A DNA stretch of 64,000 bases from Rufibacter sp. LB8 (GCF_014876185.1 NZ_JADALJ010000001.1:372001-436000), one strand, 5' to 3'. Shown: positions 52,084 through 60,029, counted from the first letter of the stretch. The notes: a model not told the origin generated them from the sequence alone. Numbers and translations: made by a program.

Positions 52084-52119
52084 GTTTTGGGGCTCATTTC
52101 CAGAAATGAGCCCCAAAAC
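52084..52119. repeat. Palindromic repeat copy 22 (GGGGCTC subtype)
   Basis: GTTTTGGGGCTCATTTC / GAAATGAGCCCCAAAAC, perfect arms with the G-C swap in both. Upstream of ddl, about 105 bp from its start, not after a stop codon. Confidence 0.88.
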
Positions 52120-52211
52120 AGAAACCGACCGTATGAACAGTGTTCTCTCAGTGCCCGTAAAGCCCAGCAAGAAGCCAGTAAAACCACTAGCGCCATACAG
52201 CCAAAAACCAG

Positions 52212-52219
52212 TATCTTTG
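52212..52219 (+). promoter_or_regulatory. TATCTTTG promoter box directly before ddl
   Basis: Exact TAnnTTTG box, 5 nt before the ddl ATG: the same box and spacing as at 40981. Implies a very short or absent 5' leader. The -33 TTG element is not evident. Confidence 0.55.
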
Positions 52220-52224
52220 CCCTA

Positions 52225-54924
52225 ATGAGAATAGGAATCATCTTCGGTGGGCCGTCCCGGGAGCGCGAAATCTCTTTCGCCGGCGGCCGCACCGTCTTCG
52301 ATAATTTAGACAAGTCGCTGTTTAGCGCGGTGCCGGTGTTCGCTGACAGCCTGGGCAACTTCATTCTGCTGGACTGGCACTACATTTACAAAGGCACCAT
52401 CCGGGATTTTTACCCGCCCGTGGACGTGGTGCCCCACACCGAGCACGGCCTGCAGATGTACCTGGAAAGCCTGGGTCAACTCTCTGAGGAGGAACTGGAC
52501 GCCATTGCCGCCAAAGTGGGCAAACGCATACAACCTAACCAGTTCAAGGAGCTGTTTGACTTCGCGTTTCTGACCTTGCACGGCCCGTACGGCGAGGATG
52601 GCAGTATTCAGGGTTTGCTAGAGTGGTACGGAATTCCGTATTCGGGTTCTGGGATTTTGCCTTCGGCCATTGGCATTGACAAGATTGCCCAGAAGGCCCT
52701 GCTCAAGCAACATGATTTTGCCACGCCAGATTACAGAGTGCTGAGTCTGCAGGAATGGCACGCCACGAAAGACAAAGCCGCCTTGCTAGACAGTTTGGTG
52801 GCCGATTTAGGGTTGCCGCTGGTGTTCAAAGCGCCGCACCAAGGTTCGTCCATTGGCGTGTCCATCATCAAAGAGAAAAATCTGCAGTTGTTTGAAGAGG
52901 CCGTGTCAAGGAGTTTGTTTACCGTCACGCTGAACAAAAGCGAATGGAACAGCAAGAGCCCTGCGCAACAACTTAACTTCGTGAAAACGCTCACCGATAT
53001 TCGGGAAGGCATCGGCTTGCCGGTCCAGACCCAAGACGGACAGTTGGTGTATGCCCCCGAGGAATTGCTGGCGCTGGTTTCGGCTTCATTTACAGAACAG
53101 AGCCCGGAAACGCTCACGCTCACCAATGTGGAAAGCGAAACGCAGGTCTTGGTGGAAGCCTTCATCAACGGTCGCGAATTCTCCTGCATTGTTGTGCAAG
53201 ACCAGAACGGGCAACCGTTGGCCTTGCCGCCCACGGAGATTAAAAAAGGCGGCGAAGTCTTTGATTACCGTTCTAAATACTTGCCCGGCCTAAGCCGCAA
53301 AATCACGCCCATTGACTTGCCCACCGAGCAGATTCAAGAAATTCGTCAGCAGTGCGAGCGTCTGTATACCAGCCTGGGCTTCAACGTCTACGCCCGTCTG
53401 GATGGGTTTATTACTGAATCTGGTGCCATTTTCCTGAACGACCCGAACACCACGTCGGGTATGTTGCCGTCGTCGTTCTTCTTCCACCAGGCCGCTGAGA
53501 TTGGCTTGAACCCGTCGCAGTTTCTGACTTACATCATCAGAACTTCTTTGGCGGAACGGGTGAAATCTGGCAAGAACACGGCACAACTGACCCAAAAACT
53601 GAAGCAATTAGATGCGGCCATGGCCGATGAGCGCGCGCACCGCGTAGACAAACTGCGCGTGGGCGTGATTATGGGTGGCTATTCCAGTGAGCGACATATC
53701 TCTGTAGAAAGTGGCCGGAACATCTATGAAAAGCTGGCCTCTTCCACCAAATACGAGCCCATTCCTATCTTTTTAACCGGTGATGACCAGTCGCATCAGC
53801 TTTACCAGATTCCCATCAACATCATGTTGAAGGACAACGCTGATGACATTAAGGAGAAAATAGAAGCGGCAGAAGCCGGAGAACCCACGCACCCCGTGTT
53901 GGCGCAAATCAAGGAAGCCGCACAGGGCATCACCAAACTCTACGCGGGCAACTCCTTGCAAAAACCACAGCGCCTGACGTACGAGCACCTGAAAACCCTG
54001 GTAGATGCCGTGTTTATTGCCCTGCACGGAAGACCCGGCGAAGACGGCGTGCTGCAGACCGAACTGGAGAAATTCCACATTCCGTACAACGGCTCGGGTA
54101 TTCAGAGTTCGCAGGTGACTATTAACAAGTTTGAGACGAACAAAATCCTGCGCGACAACGGCGTGCTGGTGGCCGAGCACATGCTTGCCTTCAAGAAAGA
54201 CTGGCAAGCTGACCAAGCTGCATTTTTTGCCACTATTGAGAAAAGCTTCGGGTACCCGTTCATCGCCAAACCGGCCGACGATGGCTGTTCCTCGGCGGTG
54301 AAGAAAATCAAGACCAGGGAAGAACTGGAAGCCTTCGCGGAACTGATTTTCAGGGATTCCGTGGAGATTCCGGAAAGACCGGCCCGCGTGCTGAATTTGA
54401 GCTTCAAGGAAGAAGTGCCTTTGAAAGGGTATTTCCTGGTGGAGAATTTGATCAGCAAAGAAGGCGCGAAGCATTTCCTGGAGATTACCGGCGGCTTGCT
54501 TACCAGCTACGGCCCCAACGGTAAAACTGAGTATGAAATATTTGAGGCCTCTGAGGCGTTGGCAGAGGGCGAAGTGCTGAGTCTGGAGGAGAAATTTTTG
54601 GCCGGCGAGGGGCAGAACATCACCCCAGCCCGTTACGCCAAAGACCCAACAGAACGCCAGCGCATCTCAGATCAGGTAAAACAGGATTTGAAACGCGTAG
54701 CGGAAATTCTACGCATTGAAGGCTACGCCCGCATAGACGCCTTCGTGCGCGTGTTTGAAGATGGCCGTGTGGAGACCATTGTGATTGAGGTGAATTCCTT
54801 GCCCGGCATGACACCGGCCACCTGTATCTTCCATCAGACGGCTATTAACGGGTACAAGCCCTATGATTTCATTGACCGCATCCTGCAATTCGGCATGGAA
54901 CGCACCAAAAAAGTTATTTCATAA
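52225..54924 (+). CDS. ddl: Tandem-fused D-alanine--D-alanine ligase (two ATP-grasp ligase units)
   Basis: 899 residues, about 2.7 times a normal Ddl (about 310-350). Unit 1 (1-470): IIFGGPSREREISFAGGR, LHGPYGEDGSIQGLLEWYGIPYSGSG, KAPHQGSSIGVS, VEAFINGREFSC, and an altered metal site NDPNTTSGML where the usual Glu of E-x-N is Asp. Unit 2 (477-899): VIMGGYSSERHISVESGRN, LHGRPGEDGVLQTELEKFHIPYNGSG, KPADDGCSSAV, and the canonical IEVNSLPGMT. Makes D-Ala-D-Ala for peptidoglycan. ATG 52225 is chosen for the promoter box 5 nt upstream; an in-frame ATG at 52087 lies in repeat copy 22. Residues about 284-296 derive from a decayed palindromic repeat. Confidence 0.92.
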   Translation: MRIGIIFGGPSREREISFAGGRTVFDNLDKSLFSAVPVFADSLGNFILLDWHYIYKGTIRDFYPPVDVVPHTEHGLQMYLESLGQLSEEELDAIAAKVGKRIQPNQFKELFDFAFLTLHGPYGEDGSIQGLLEWYGIPYSGSGILPSAIGIDKIAQKALLKQHDFATPDYRVLSLQEWHATKDKAALLDSLVADLGLPLVFKAPHQGSSIGVSIIKEKNLQLFEEAVSRSLFTVTLNKSEWNSKSPAQQLNFVKTLTDIREGIGLPVQTQDGQLVYAPEELLALVSASFTEQSPETLTLTNVESETQVLVEAFINGREFSCIVVQDQNGQPLALPPTEIKKGGEVFDYRSKYLPGLSRKITPIDLPTEQIQEIRQQCERLYTSLGFNVYARLDGFITESGAIFLNDPNTTSGMLPSSFFFHQAAEIGLNPSQFLTYIIRTSLAERVKSGKNTAQLTQKLKQLDAAMADERAHRVDKLRVGVIMGGYSSERHISVESGRNIYEKLASSTKYEPIPIFLTGDDQSHQLYQIPINIMLKDNADDIKEKIEAAEAGEPTHPVLAQIKEAAQGITKLYAGNSLQKPQRLTYEHLKTLVDAVFIALHGRPGEDGVLQTELEKFHIPYNGSGIQSSQVTINKFETNKILRDNGVLVAEHMLAFKKDWQADQAAFFATIEKSFGYPFIAKPADDGCSSAVKKIKTREELEAFAELIFRDSVEIPERPARVLNLSFKEEVPLKGYFLVENLISKEGAKHFLEITGGLLTSYGPNGKTEYEIFEASEALAEGEVLSLEEKFLAGEGQNITPARYAKDPTERQRISDQVKQDLKRVAEILRIEGYARIDAFVRVFEDGRVETIVIEVNSLPGMTPATCIFHQTAINGYKPYDFIDRILQFGMERTKKVIS
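53076..53112. repeat. Decayed palindromic repeat copy inside the ddl coding sequence
   Basis: 37 bases that match the intergenic element (as in copy 18) at about 32 positions: the segment TTTCGGCTTCATTT, then CAGAA, then GAGCCCG-AAACG in order and spacing. It lies in the poorly conserved insert of ligase unit 1, in frame, encoding VSASFTEQSPETL. Confidence 0.65.
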
Positions 54925-55713
54925 ATGAGTAAGTTCCTGAAAGCCCAGTCTTGGGGCGATGTGATCAAGCACCTGTTCATCATGCTGGCCATTGTGCTGC
55001 TGCTGCTGTTCCTGTTTTTCTTTGTCTACCTGCCCAGCACCACCAACCACGGTGAAACCATCACTGTGCCTAAAATAACCGGCATGAGCGTAGACGAACT
55101 GGAAGATTTCCTGGGCGACAAAGACCTGAACTACTACGTGAACGACTCTACGTATCAGCAAGGTTTGGCACCGTTTACCGTAGTCACCCAGGAACCCAAA
55201 CCCGGCGAGAAAGTAAAGCAGGGGCGTAAGATCTACATCAGCATCAACATGAAGAACCCGCCTTTAATCAAGATGCCGAAGCTGATTGACGGCTCGGTGC
55301 AGAACGCGGAAATGATTCTGAAAAGCTATGACCTGAACTTGGGCGACATAAAATACGTGCCAGACTTGGCGCAAAATTCTGTGTTACGTCAACTATTGAA
55401 CGGCCGCGAAATCAAACCCGGTGACCCTGTGGCTAAAGGCTCGCGCATTGACTTAGAAGTAGGCGATGGTCTGGGCAACACACAATTGGAAGTGCCTGCG
55501 TTGGTAGGTATGCCTATTGACGAAGCTACTATGTTAGTAACCGGGCAAGGTTTGCAGATTGGGTCCGTGATTTACATTGAAGCCCCCAACGGTGAGGCCG
55601 AAGGAACCGTAGTAAGGCAACGACCGGTGAACGGTCAAGGCGCTATGATCAGAACCGGCGAACTGATAGACGTTTGGGTGGTCAAAGCCCAGCCAATCGC
55701 CCCTATTCAATAA
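54925..55713 (+). CDS. PASTA-domain membrane protein
   Basis: 262 residues: short cytoplasmic N-terminus, one transmembrane helix (LFIMLAIVLLLLFLFFFVYL, about 17-37), then three PASTA domains (about 45-115, 115-190, 190-260) each with a V-P-x-x-x-G-x-x-x-x-x-A motif. PASTA domains bind peptidoglycan fragments. It has no kinase domain. The start codon follows the ddl stop directly (TAAATG), so both genes form one unit and the protein probably sits in the envelope near peptidoglycan synthesis. Confidence 0.92.
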   Translation: MSKFLKAQSWGDVIKHLFIMLAIVLLLLFLFFFVYLPSTTNHGETITVPKITGMSVDELEDFLGDKDLNYYVNDSTYQQGLAPFTVVTQEPKPGEKVKQGRKIYISINMKNPPLIKMPKLIDGSVQNAEMILKSYDLNLGDIKYVPDLAQNSVLRQLLNGREIKPGDPVAKGSRIDLEVGDGLGNTQLEVPALVGMPIDEATMLVTGQGLQIGSVIYIEAPNGEAEGTVVRQRPVNGQGAMIRTGELIDVWVVKAQPIAPIQ

Positions 55714-55720
55714 GAATTCT

Positions 55721-57556
55721 ATGCGCGGAATGCTTTTCCTTCTTCTATTCTTAACCCTGGCCGGGAAAGCGGTAAACGCCCAGATTTTGACACCTATACC
55801 ACAGCAGGAGAACCGGGCAACTGGTTCTCCTGCTGCGTTTAATCCCCGCATAGAGTCCGTTCAACGGCTGGCGGAGACCTCTTTGCCTTTGCCGTTCATA
55901 GATGATTTCTCTAAGTCTGAAGGAAACCCAGATCCCAGCCGCTGGGAGACCGGGAGTGGCGTTTTCACCAGTAACCGCTTCGCAGCACAACCACTTACCA
56001 TTGGAGCGGCCACGTTTGACGGATTACAAGCCAACGGCGAGCCTTACAGTCAGGTCAGAAACACCTTCGGGGCCACAGATACCTTAACCTCCAAACCCAT
56101 TGCCCTAGGAAATCTGCAGCCGCAGGATTCAGTATATCTGAGTTTCTATTGGCAGGCTGGTGGTTTGCTGGGGGCGCCGGGTTTCTCGGGCAACGGCCTG
56201 GTGTATTTACAGCTGGAATTCAAACAAGCCAACGGCACCTGGGATATTGTCTGGAAGGAGCGGGGCACCGGCCGCAAAACCGACTTCGCGCCGGTGATGC
56301 TGGCGCTGAAGGAGACCAATTACCTGCATGACGGGTTCCAGTTCCGGTGGGTGAGTAGCGGTAGAATGGATGGTCAGTTTGACGCCTGGCACCTAGACTA
56401 CGTGCATCTCAACAAGAACCGCCGCAAGGGTCAGTTGACGTCTTTAGATGTAGCCCTTACCAAAAGTTTGCCCTCTTTGCTACGCCGGTACACTGCCATG
56501 CCCATCTGGCAGTTCAAACAAAACCCCATGGGTGAAACCAAGGAACAGGTGGGCGCTGAACTTATGAACCTGAGTCCGTTTCCGGCGGCGGTGGGCTGGA
56601 GCGGTAATATCCAGAATTTGGAGACCGGCGAACAAACGTCGTTTCTGAACCAGAGCGGCGTGGTCAGTTCGCAAGCAAGGCGCACGTTTGCCGGAACGCC
56701 GCCTGCTGCTCTTTTAGGGGCTCAGAATAGTGGCACCTCGTTCAAAACCACCGTCTATCTCACCACGCAGGAGCCCAACGCGCAAACCTTATTCAACGAC
56801 ACCGTTACGCGCGTTACTCACCTGCAGGATTTCTATGCTTATGATGACGGCACGCCCGAGATTGGCTTGAGTTTTCCGTCTAACAGCCAGGTGCAGGTGG
56901 CCTACCAATTTGAGGTGAACGCCCCAGACCGCCTAAGAAAAGTGCGCCTCTATTTCACGGGTGGCACCAGTAATACTCCTGGCACGGTGCTGCACCTGCT
57001 GCTTTGGGCCGATGATAATGGCAAGCCCGCCACTACGCCCTTGCTGGAACAACGCTTCACCGTGCCGGCAGCTGCACAGTTGAATGATTGGCTGGAAATC
57101 ACCCTGGACCGAGACATACCCGTGCAAAGTAAATTTTACGTGGGCTACAGGCAACCGGCGGCGGCCCCGTTTGTGAACGTGGGCCTGGACTATGACGGCA
57201 CAAGCAACGGCAAGCTGTTCTGGACCAATGGCGGCTCTGCCTGGACCGCCGTCACCGACGTGGACGGCGCCTGGATGGTACGGCCCGTGATGGGCGGCAT
57301 CATCACCTCGGCCCCCTCAGAAATGGCCGAAGCCAGCGTTTTCTTCTACCCAAATCCGGCCACTGATTTCATAACCGTGGCGCAAGCTTTTGACCGCGTA
57401 GAGCTCTATGTCATGACCGGGAAACGGGTGGAGGTGTGGCAGCAAGTGCGAGCAGGTGCCCAATTAGCACTTGCTCATCTTGCAGCCGGCATGTATCTTG
57501 CCAAGGCATTCAAAGGAAACCAGATCAGAACCGCAAAACTAATTATACAGAGATGA
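55721..57556 (+). CDS. Secreted protein with type A T9SS sorting domain
   Basis: 611 residues. Signal peptide MRGMLFLLLFLTLAGKAVNA. The body (FIDDFSKSEGNPDPSRWE..., beta-rich, MAM/jelly-roll-like segment DSVYLSFYWQAGG) has no assignable enzyme motif. The last 80 residues are the T9SS type A C-terminal domain (FFYPNPATDFITV ... VELYVMTGKRVEVWQ ... LAAGMYLAKAF). Exported and probably attached to the surface. Starts 7 bp after the PASTA gene stop; overlaps the rhodanese gene by 4 bp. Confidence 0.88.
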   Translation: MRGMLFLLLFLTLAGKAVNAQILTPIPQQENRATGSPAAFNPRIESVQRLAETSLPLPFIDDFSKSEGNPDPSRWETGSGVFTSNRFAAQPLTIGAATFDGLQANGEPYSQVRNTFGATDTLTSKPIALGNLQPQDSVYLSFYWQAGGLLGAPGFSGNGLVYLQLEFKQANGTWDIVWKERGTGRKTDFAPVMLALKETNYLHDGFQFRWVSSGRMDGQFDAWHLDYVHLNKNRRKGQLTSLDVALTKSLPSLLRRYTAMPIWQFKQNPMGETKEQVGAELMNLSPFPAAVGWSGNIQNLETGEQTSFLNQSGVVSSQARRTFAGTPPAALLGAQNSGTSFKTTVYLTTQEPNAQTLFNDTVTRVTHLQDFYAYDDGTPEIGLSFPSNSQVQVAYQFEVNAPDRLRKVRLYFTGGTSNTPGTVLHLLLWADDNGKPATTPLLEQRFTVPAAAQLNDWLEITLDRDIPVQSKFYVGYRQPAAAPFVNVGLDYDGTSNGKLFWTNGGSAWTAVTDVDGAWMVRPVMGGIITSAPSEMAEASVFFYPNPATDFITVAQAFDRVELYVMTGKRVEVWQQVRAGAQLALAHLAAGMYLAKAFKGNQIRTAKLIIQR

Positions 57557-57861
57557 TTGTAGCAGATATTACCGCCGCCGAATTGAAACAACGCCTAGCC
57601 AATAAGGAAACGCCTATTCTGATTGATGTGCGCGAGCCCTGGGAGCACGAAGAGCAAAACCTGCCCGGCGCTCAACTGATTCCTTTGGGTTCTTTGCCTG
57701 AAAAAATTCAGGAGCTGGAAGAGTACAAAGACCAGGAGATTTTGATCCATTGCCGTTCGGGCAAACGCTCGGCCACGGCCCAGGCCATCTTGCGCCAGAA
57801 TGGGTTCACCAACGTGCGCAACGTGGAAGGTGGCATGCTGGCCTACAATGAGGCGCCTTAA
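57553..57861 (+). CDS. Rhodanese-like single-domain protein
   Basis: 102 residues, one rhodanese fold: ILIDVREPWEHEEQNLPGAQLIPLGSLPEK and the active-site loop HCRSGKRSA with the persulfide-forming cysteine. Moves sulfane sulfur or may act as a redox/sulfur carrier. ATG at 57553 chosen from the 4-bp overlap (ATGA) with the previous gene. Cytoplasmic. Confidence 0.93.
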   Translation: MIVADITAAELKQRLANKETPILIDVREPWEHEEQNLPGAQLIPLGSLPEKIQELEEYKDQEILIHCRSGKRSATAQAILRQNGFTNVRNVEGGMLAYNEAP

Positions 57862-57883
57862 TCTTTTAGTTAAATCATATTGT

Positions 57884-57935
57884 AAATCTCCGTTTTCGGG
57901 CTCATTTCCAGAAATGAGCCCGAAAACGGAGATTT
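57884..57935. repeat. Palindromic repeat copy 23 (rhodanese operon terminator)
   Basis: Outer stem AAATCTCCG / CGGAGATTT extends the core perfectly, and the plus strand continues in T residues: a complete rho-independent terminator built around the conserved element. 22 bp after the rhodanese stop. Confidence 0.92.
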
Positions 57936-58017
57936 TTCTTTTCTTCTATATAATTATTCTGAAGCCTAAAAGGCACAAGCCTGGTTAACCATTTGCCGCT
58001 AGGCACGTTCTGGCAAC

Positions 58018-58269
58018 ATGGTGTACCAAGAAATAATTGACGAGGCCAAAGGCAAACTCCCCGAAGCCACGCTGGACCAGTCAGACGAAATAGTCATAGT
58101 CATCAACCGGGCCATGTCTGCCGAAGAAATAGACGAATTCGACCCAGAATTGCCCATTCCAGAGGTTTTTCCGCAGCATTATGACGTCCGGTTCCGGAAA
58201 GACTATGAAGATGGAATATTGGTGGGGTGGAAGTTTCAGCAGATTGACAATCTTCTCAATCCGTTGTAA
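58018..58269 (+). CDS. Small acidic hypothetical protein
   Basis: 83 residues, acidic in the middle (EEIDEFDPELPIPEVF) with a basic-aromatic end (HYDVRFRKDYEDGILVGWKF). No membrane segment, no recognised domain. ATG at 58018. Flanked by palindromic repeats 23 and 24, so it is probably its own transcription unit. Confidence 0.55.
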   Translation: MVYQEIIDEAKGKLPEATLDQSDEIVIVINRAMSAEEIDEFDPELPIPEVFPQHYDVRFRKDYEDGILVGWKFQQIDNLLNPL

Positions 58270-58319
58270 AAAAATCCCAGCTTCAGCATTCCTCTTTTTC
58301 CCAATTGCTGTAACAACAG

Positions 58320-58377
58320 ACCGGCCCTTCGTTTTCGGGCTCATTTCTGGAAATGAGCCCGAAAACGCAGGGCCGGT
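58320..58377. repeat. Palindromic repeat copy 24
   Basis: Outer stem ACCGGCCCT / AGGGCCGGT with a one-base bulge region, unlike any other copy, enclosing the standard core. 50 bp after the small acidic gene stop. Confidence 0.9.
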
Positions 58378-58448
58378 TTACTTTCAAGAATCCCTTTTGA
58401 AGATTCCTGAATTTCGCTGTTGAACTTACCAGCTGAAACCTCGATTTT

Positions 58449-60029
58449 TTAGAGGGTGAACATCTGCGTGAAGCCGTTATTCTGGTAGTTGTCTGGGCCG
58501 GTGTAAAAACGGTTCAGCTTGGGGTCAAAAAAGAAAACGGTGGGTTTGGGTAAGGGCGTCTGCAGTTTTGGGCCTTCCAAAATCAAACCCAGGAAAAAAT
58601 CGTTTCTGCCAAATTCCCCGCTGCCGGCTATTACTTCGGTTTGGTTGGTGCCAAACAGACGCCGCACCCGGTTTCCGTCATAATCGGCTACGTAATAATC
58701 GTTGTTTTTGCCAATGGCGAAGTTTCTGAACTGGCCCAGGGTGCCTATGGGAACACTGGCGTTGGTGTTGCCCAGGTTGTTGGTGGTGAACGTGAGCAGC
58801 GTGGTTTTTACTTTGGAGGCATCATATTTCACAATGGTCTGTTCATTGACCGTGGCCGATTTGGCTTGGGTGGTTAGAAAATGAAGGTTTTCAGCGGCAT
58901 CTAACGCAATGGAAACATATTTTACATCAGTAGAGCCGTTCCCGATAGATAAATATGTGCTGGGTACCTGCGCCGCGTCTAGTTTGTGCACGTTGCCATA
59001 GTCAGAAACGTAGAAGACTTCATTCCTGGAATTCACCACGAAGGGCTTGGCCACGGGTTCAAGCGTGTTAGAAGGTTTGAATTCTGCCCCAACTTTCTCT
59101 ACAGCGCCGTTATCGGTAATCTTAAATAACTGGTAATAGGCATTGGAGCCAATAAAGCGGTTGTTCAAGACCCAGACGTTTCCTTGCACATCGGTGCCCA
59201 GCGCTCCGAAACCTTGGTATTGGGAATTGAATTCGGCCTTGGCAAAGGTCTTGAGCACGGTGCCGCTGGGCGCGTATTTTACAAAAGTACCATCGGTGTG
59301 CTTGGCATATACATTAGAGTTTTTATCTACCACCATCAGGTTGATGACCGGCGTGTTGGGTGGCCTGAAGAATTTTATGTCCCCACTAGCAGGTGCTGCC
59401 GTTATTGTAAAATCCGGACCTCTAAAGAACTGACTTTTCACGCGCACGGAGATAGAACCGGTCAAGGCCGCCGATGGAACTTCAACGGTGAGTTGGGTGG
59501 CAGTGGCCGTTTTAGCGGGCACAATGATATTGGTATTATTGGTGCCGGTAAAGTGAACTTCATTCTCAGTGAGGATAGTGCTGAAATTAGTGCCTGTAAT
59601 GGTGATGATATCGCCGGTTTTGCCGCTGTTGGGGTTCACGTTGGTGATGGTGGGCGTGGGTGCAGGCGTGACATAGGTAAATACAGGACCGTTCACAGCG
59701 GTCTGGTTGTTCACTTTCACGCTGACAATTCCGGTGGCACCGCCCGCTGGGGCCGTCACCACCAAGGCAGACGCACTGGCGGTCCTGACCACGGCCACTA
59801 CATTGTTGAACCGTACTTCATTTTCTGCTGCCATCAGGCTGAAGTTGGTGCCCGCAACAATAACCTCAGTTCCTACTGGCCCAGACGCAGGCGCTATCCC
59901 GATGATGGTTGCCGGAGCAGGCACCGGGTCTTCTGCGTCTTCCTCTGGGTCACAGGAACCAAATGCCAGTATTGCCAATAAAATGAAGGGCGGGAAAATT
60001 TGTTTAATAGCTAAGTAAGAAATTTTCAT
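58449..60029 (-). CDS. IPT/TIG-domain lipoprotein with beta-propeller-like C-terminal part
   Basis: 526 residues. Lipoprotein signal with lipobox LAFGSC. Two IPT/TIG domains at about 40-115 (IIGIAPASGPVGTEVIVAGTNFS) and 125-205 (ITNVNPNSGKTGDIITITGTNFS). The remainder repeats short strands (KFFRPPNTPVINLMVVDKNSNVYAKHTDG, ADYDGNRVRRLFGTNQTEVIAG), like an NHL-type propeller. A surface or periplasmic binding protein, SusE/F- or TIG-barrel-like; the ligand is unknown. Confidence 0.82.
   Translation of the reverse strand: MKISYLAIKQIFPPFILLAILAFGSCDPEEDAEDPVPAPATIIGIAPASGPVGTEVIVAGTNFSLMAAENEVRFNNVVAVVRTASASALVVTAPAGGATGIVSVKVNNQTAVNGPVFTYVTPAPTPTITNVNPNSGKTGDIITITGTNFSTILTENEVHFTGTNNTNIIVPAKTATATQLTVEVPSAALTGSISVRVKSQFFRGPDFTITAAPASGDIKFFRPPNTPVINLMVVDKNSNVYAKHTDGTFVKYAPSGTVLKTFAKAEFNSQYQGFGALGTDVQGNVWVLNNRFIGSNAYYQLFKITDNGAVEKVGAEFKPSNTLEPVAKPFVVNSRNEVFYVSDYGNVHKLDAAQVPSTYLSIGNGSTDVKYVSIALDAAENLHFLTTQAKSATVNEQTIVKYDASKVKTTLLTFTTNNLGNTNASVPIGTLGQFRNFAIGKNNDYYVADYDGNRVRRLFGTNQTEVIAGSGEFGRNDFFLGLILEGPKLQTPLPKPTVFFFDPKLNRFYTGPDNYQNNGFTQMFTL

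Larger units (their letters stand above)
51676..52224. other. Gene-free stretch upstream of ddl
   Basis: 549 bp. Contains a large inverted repeat (51894-52024), palindrome copy 22 and the ddl promoter box (52212-52219). Nothing else recognised. Confidence 0.6.

Noticed and set aside
748-58377. CRISPR array made of the repeated palindrome
   Set aside because: Copies are kilobases apart, vary in sequence and lie between operons. There is no regular spacer, leader or cas gene.
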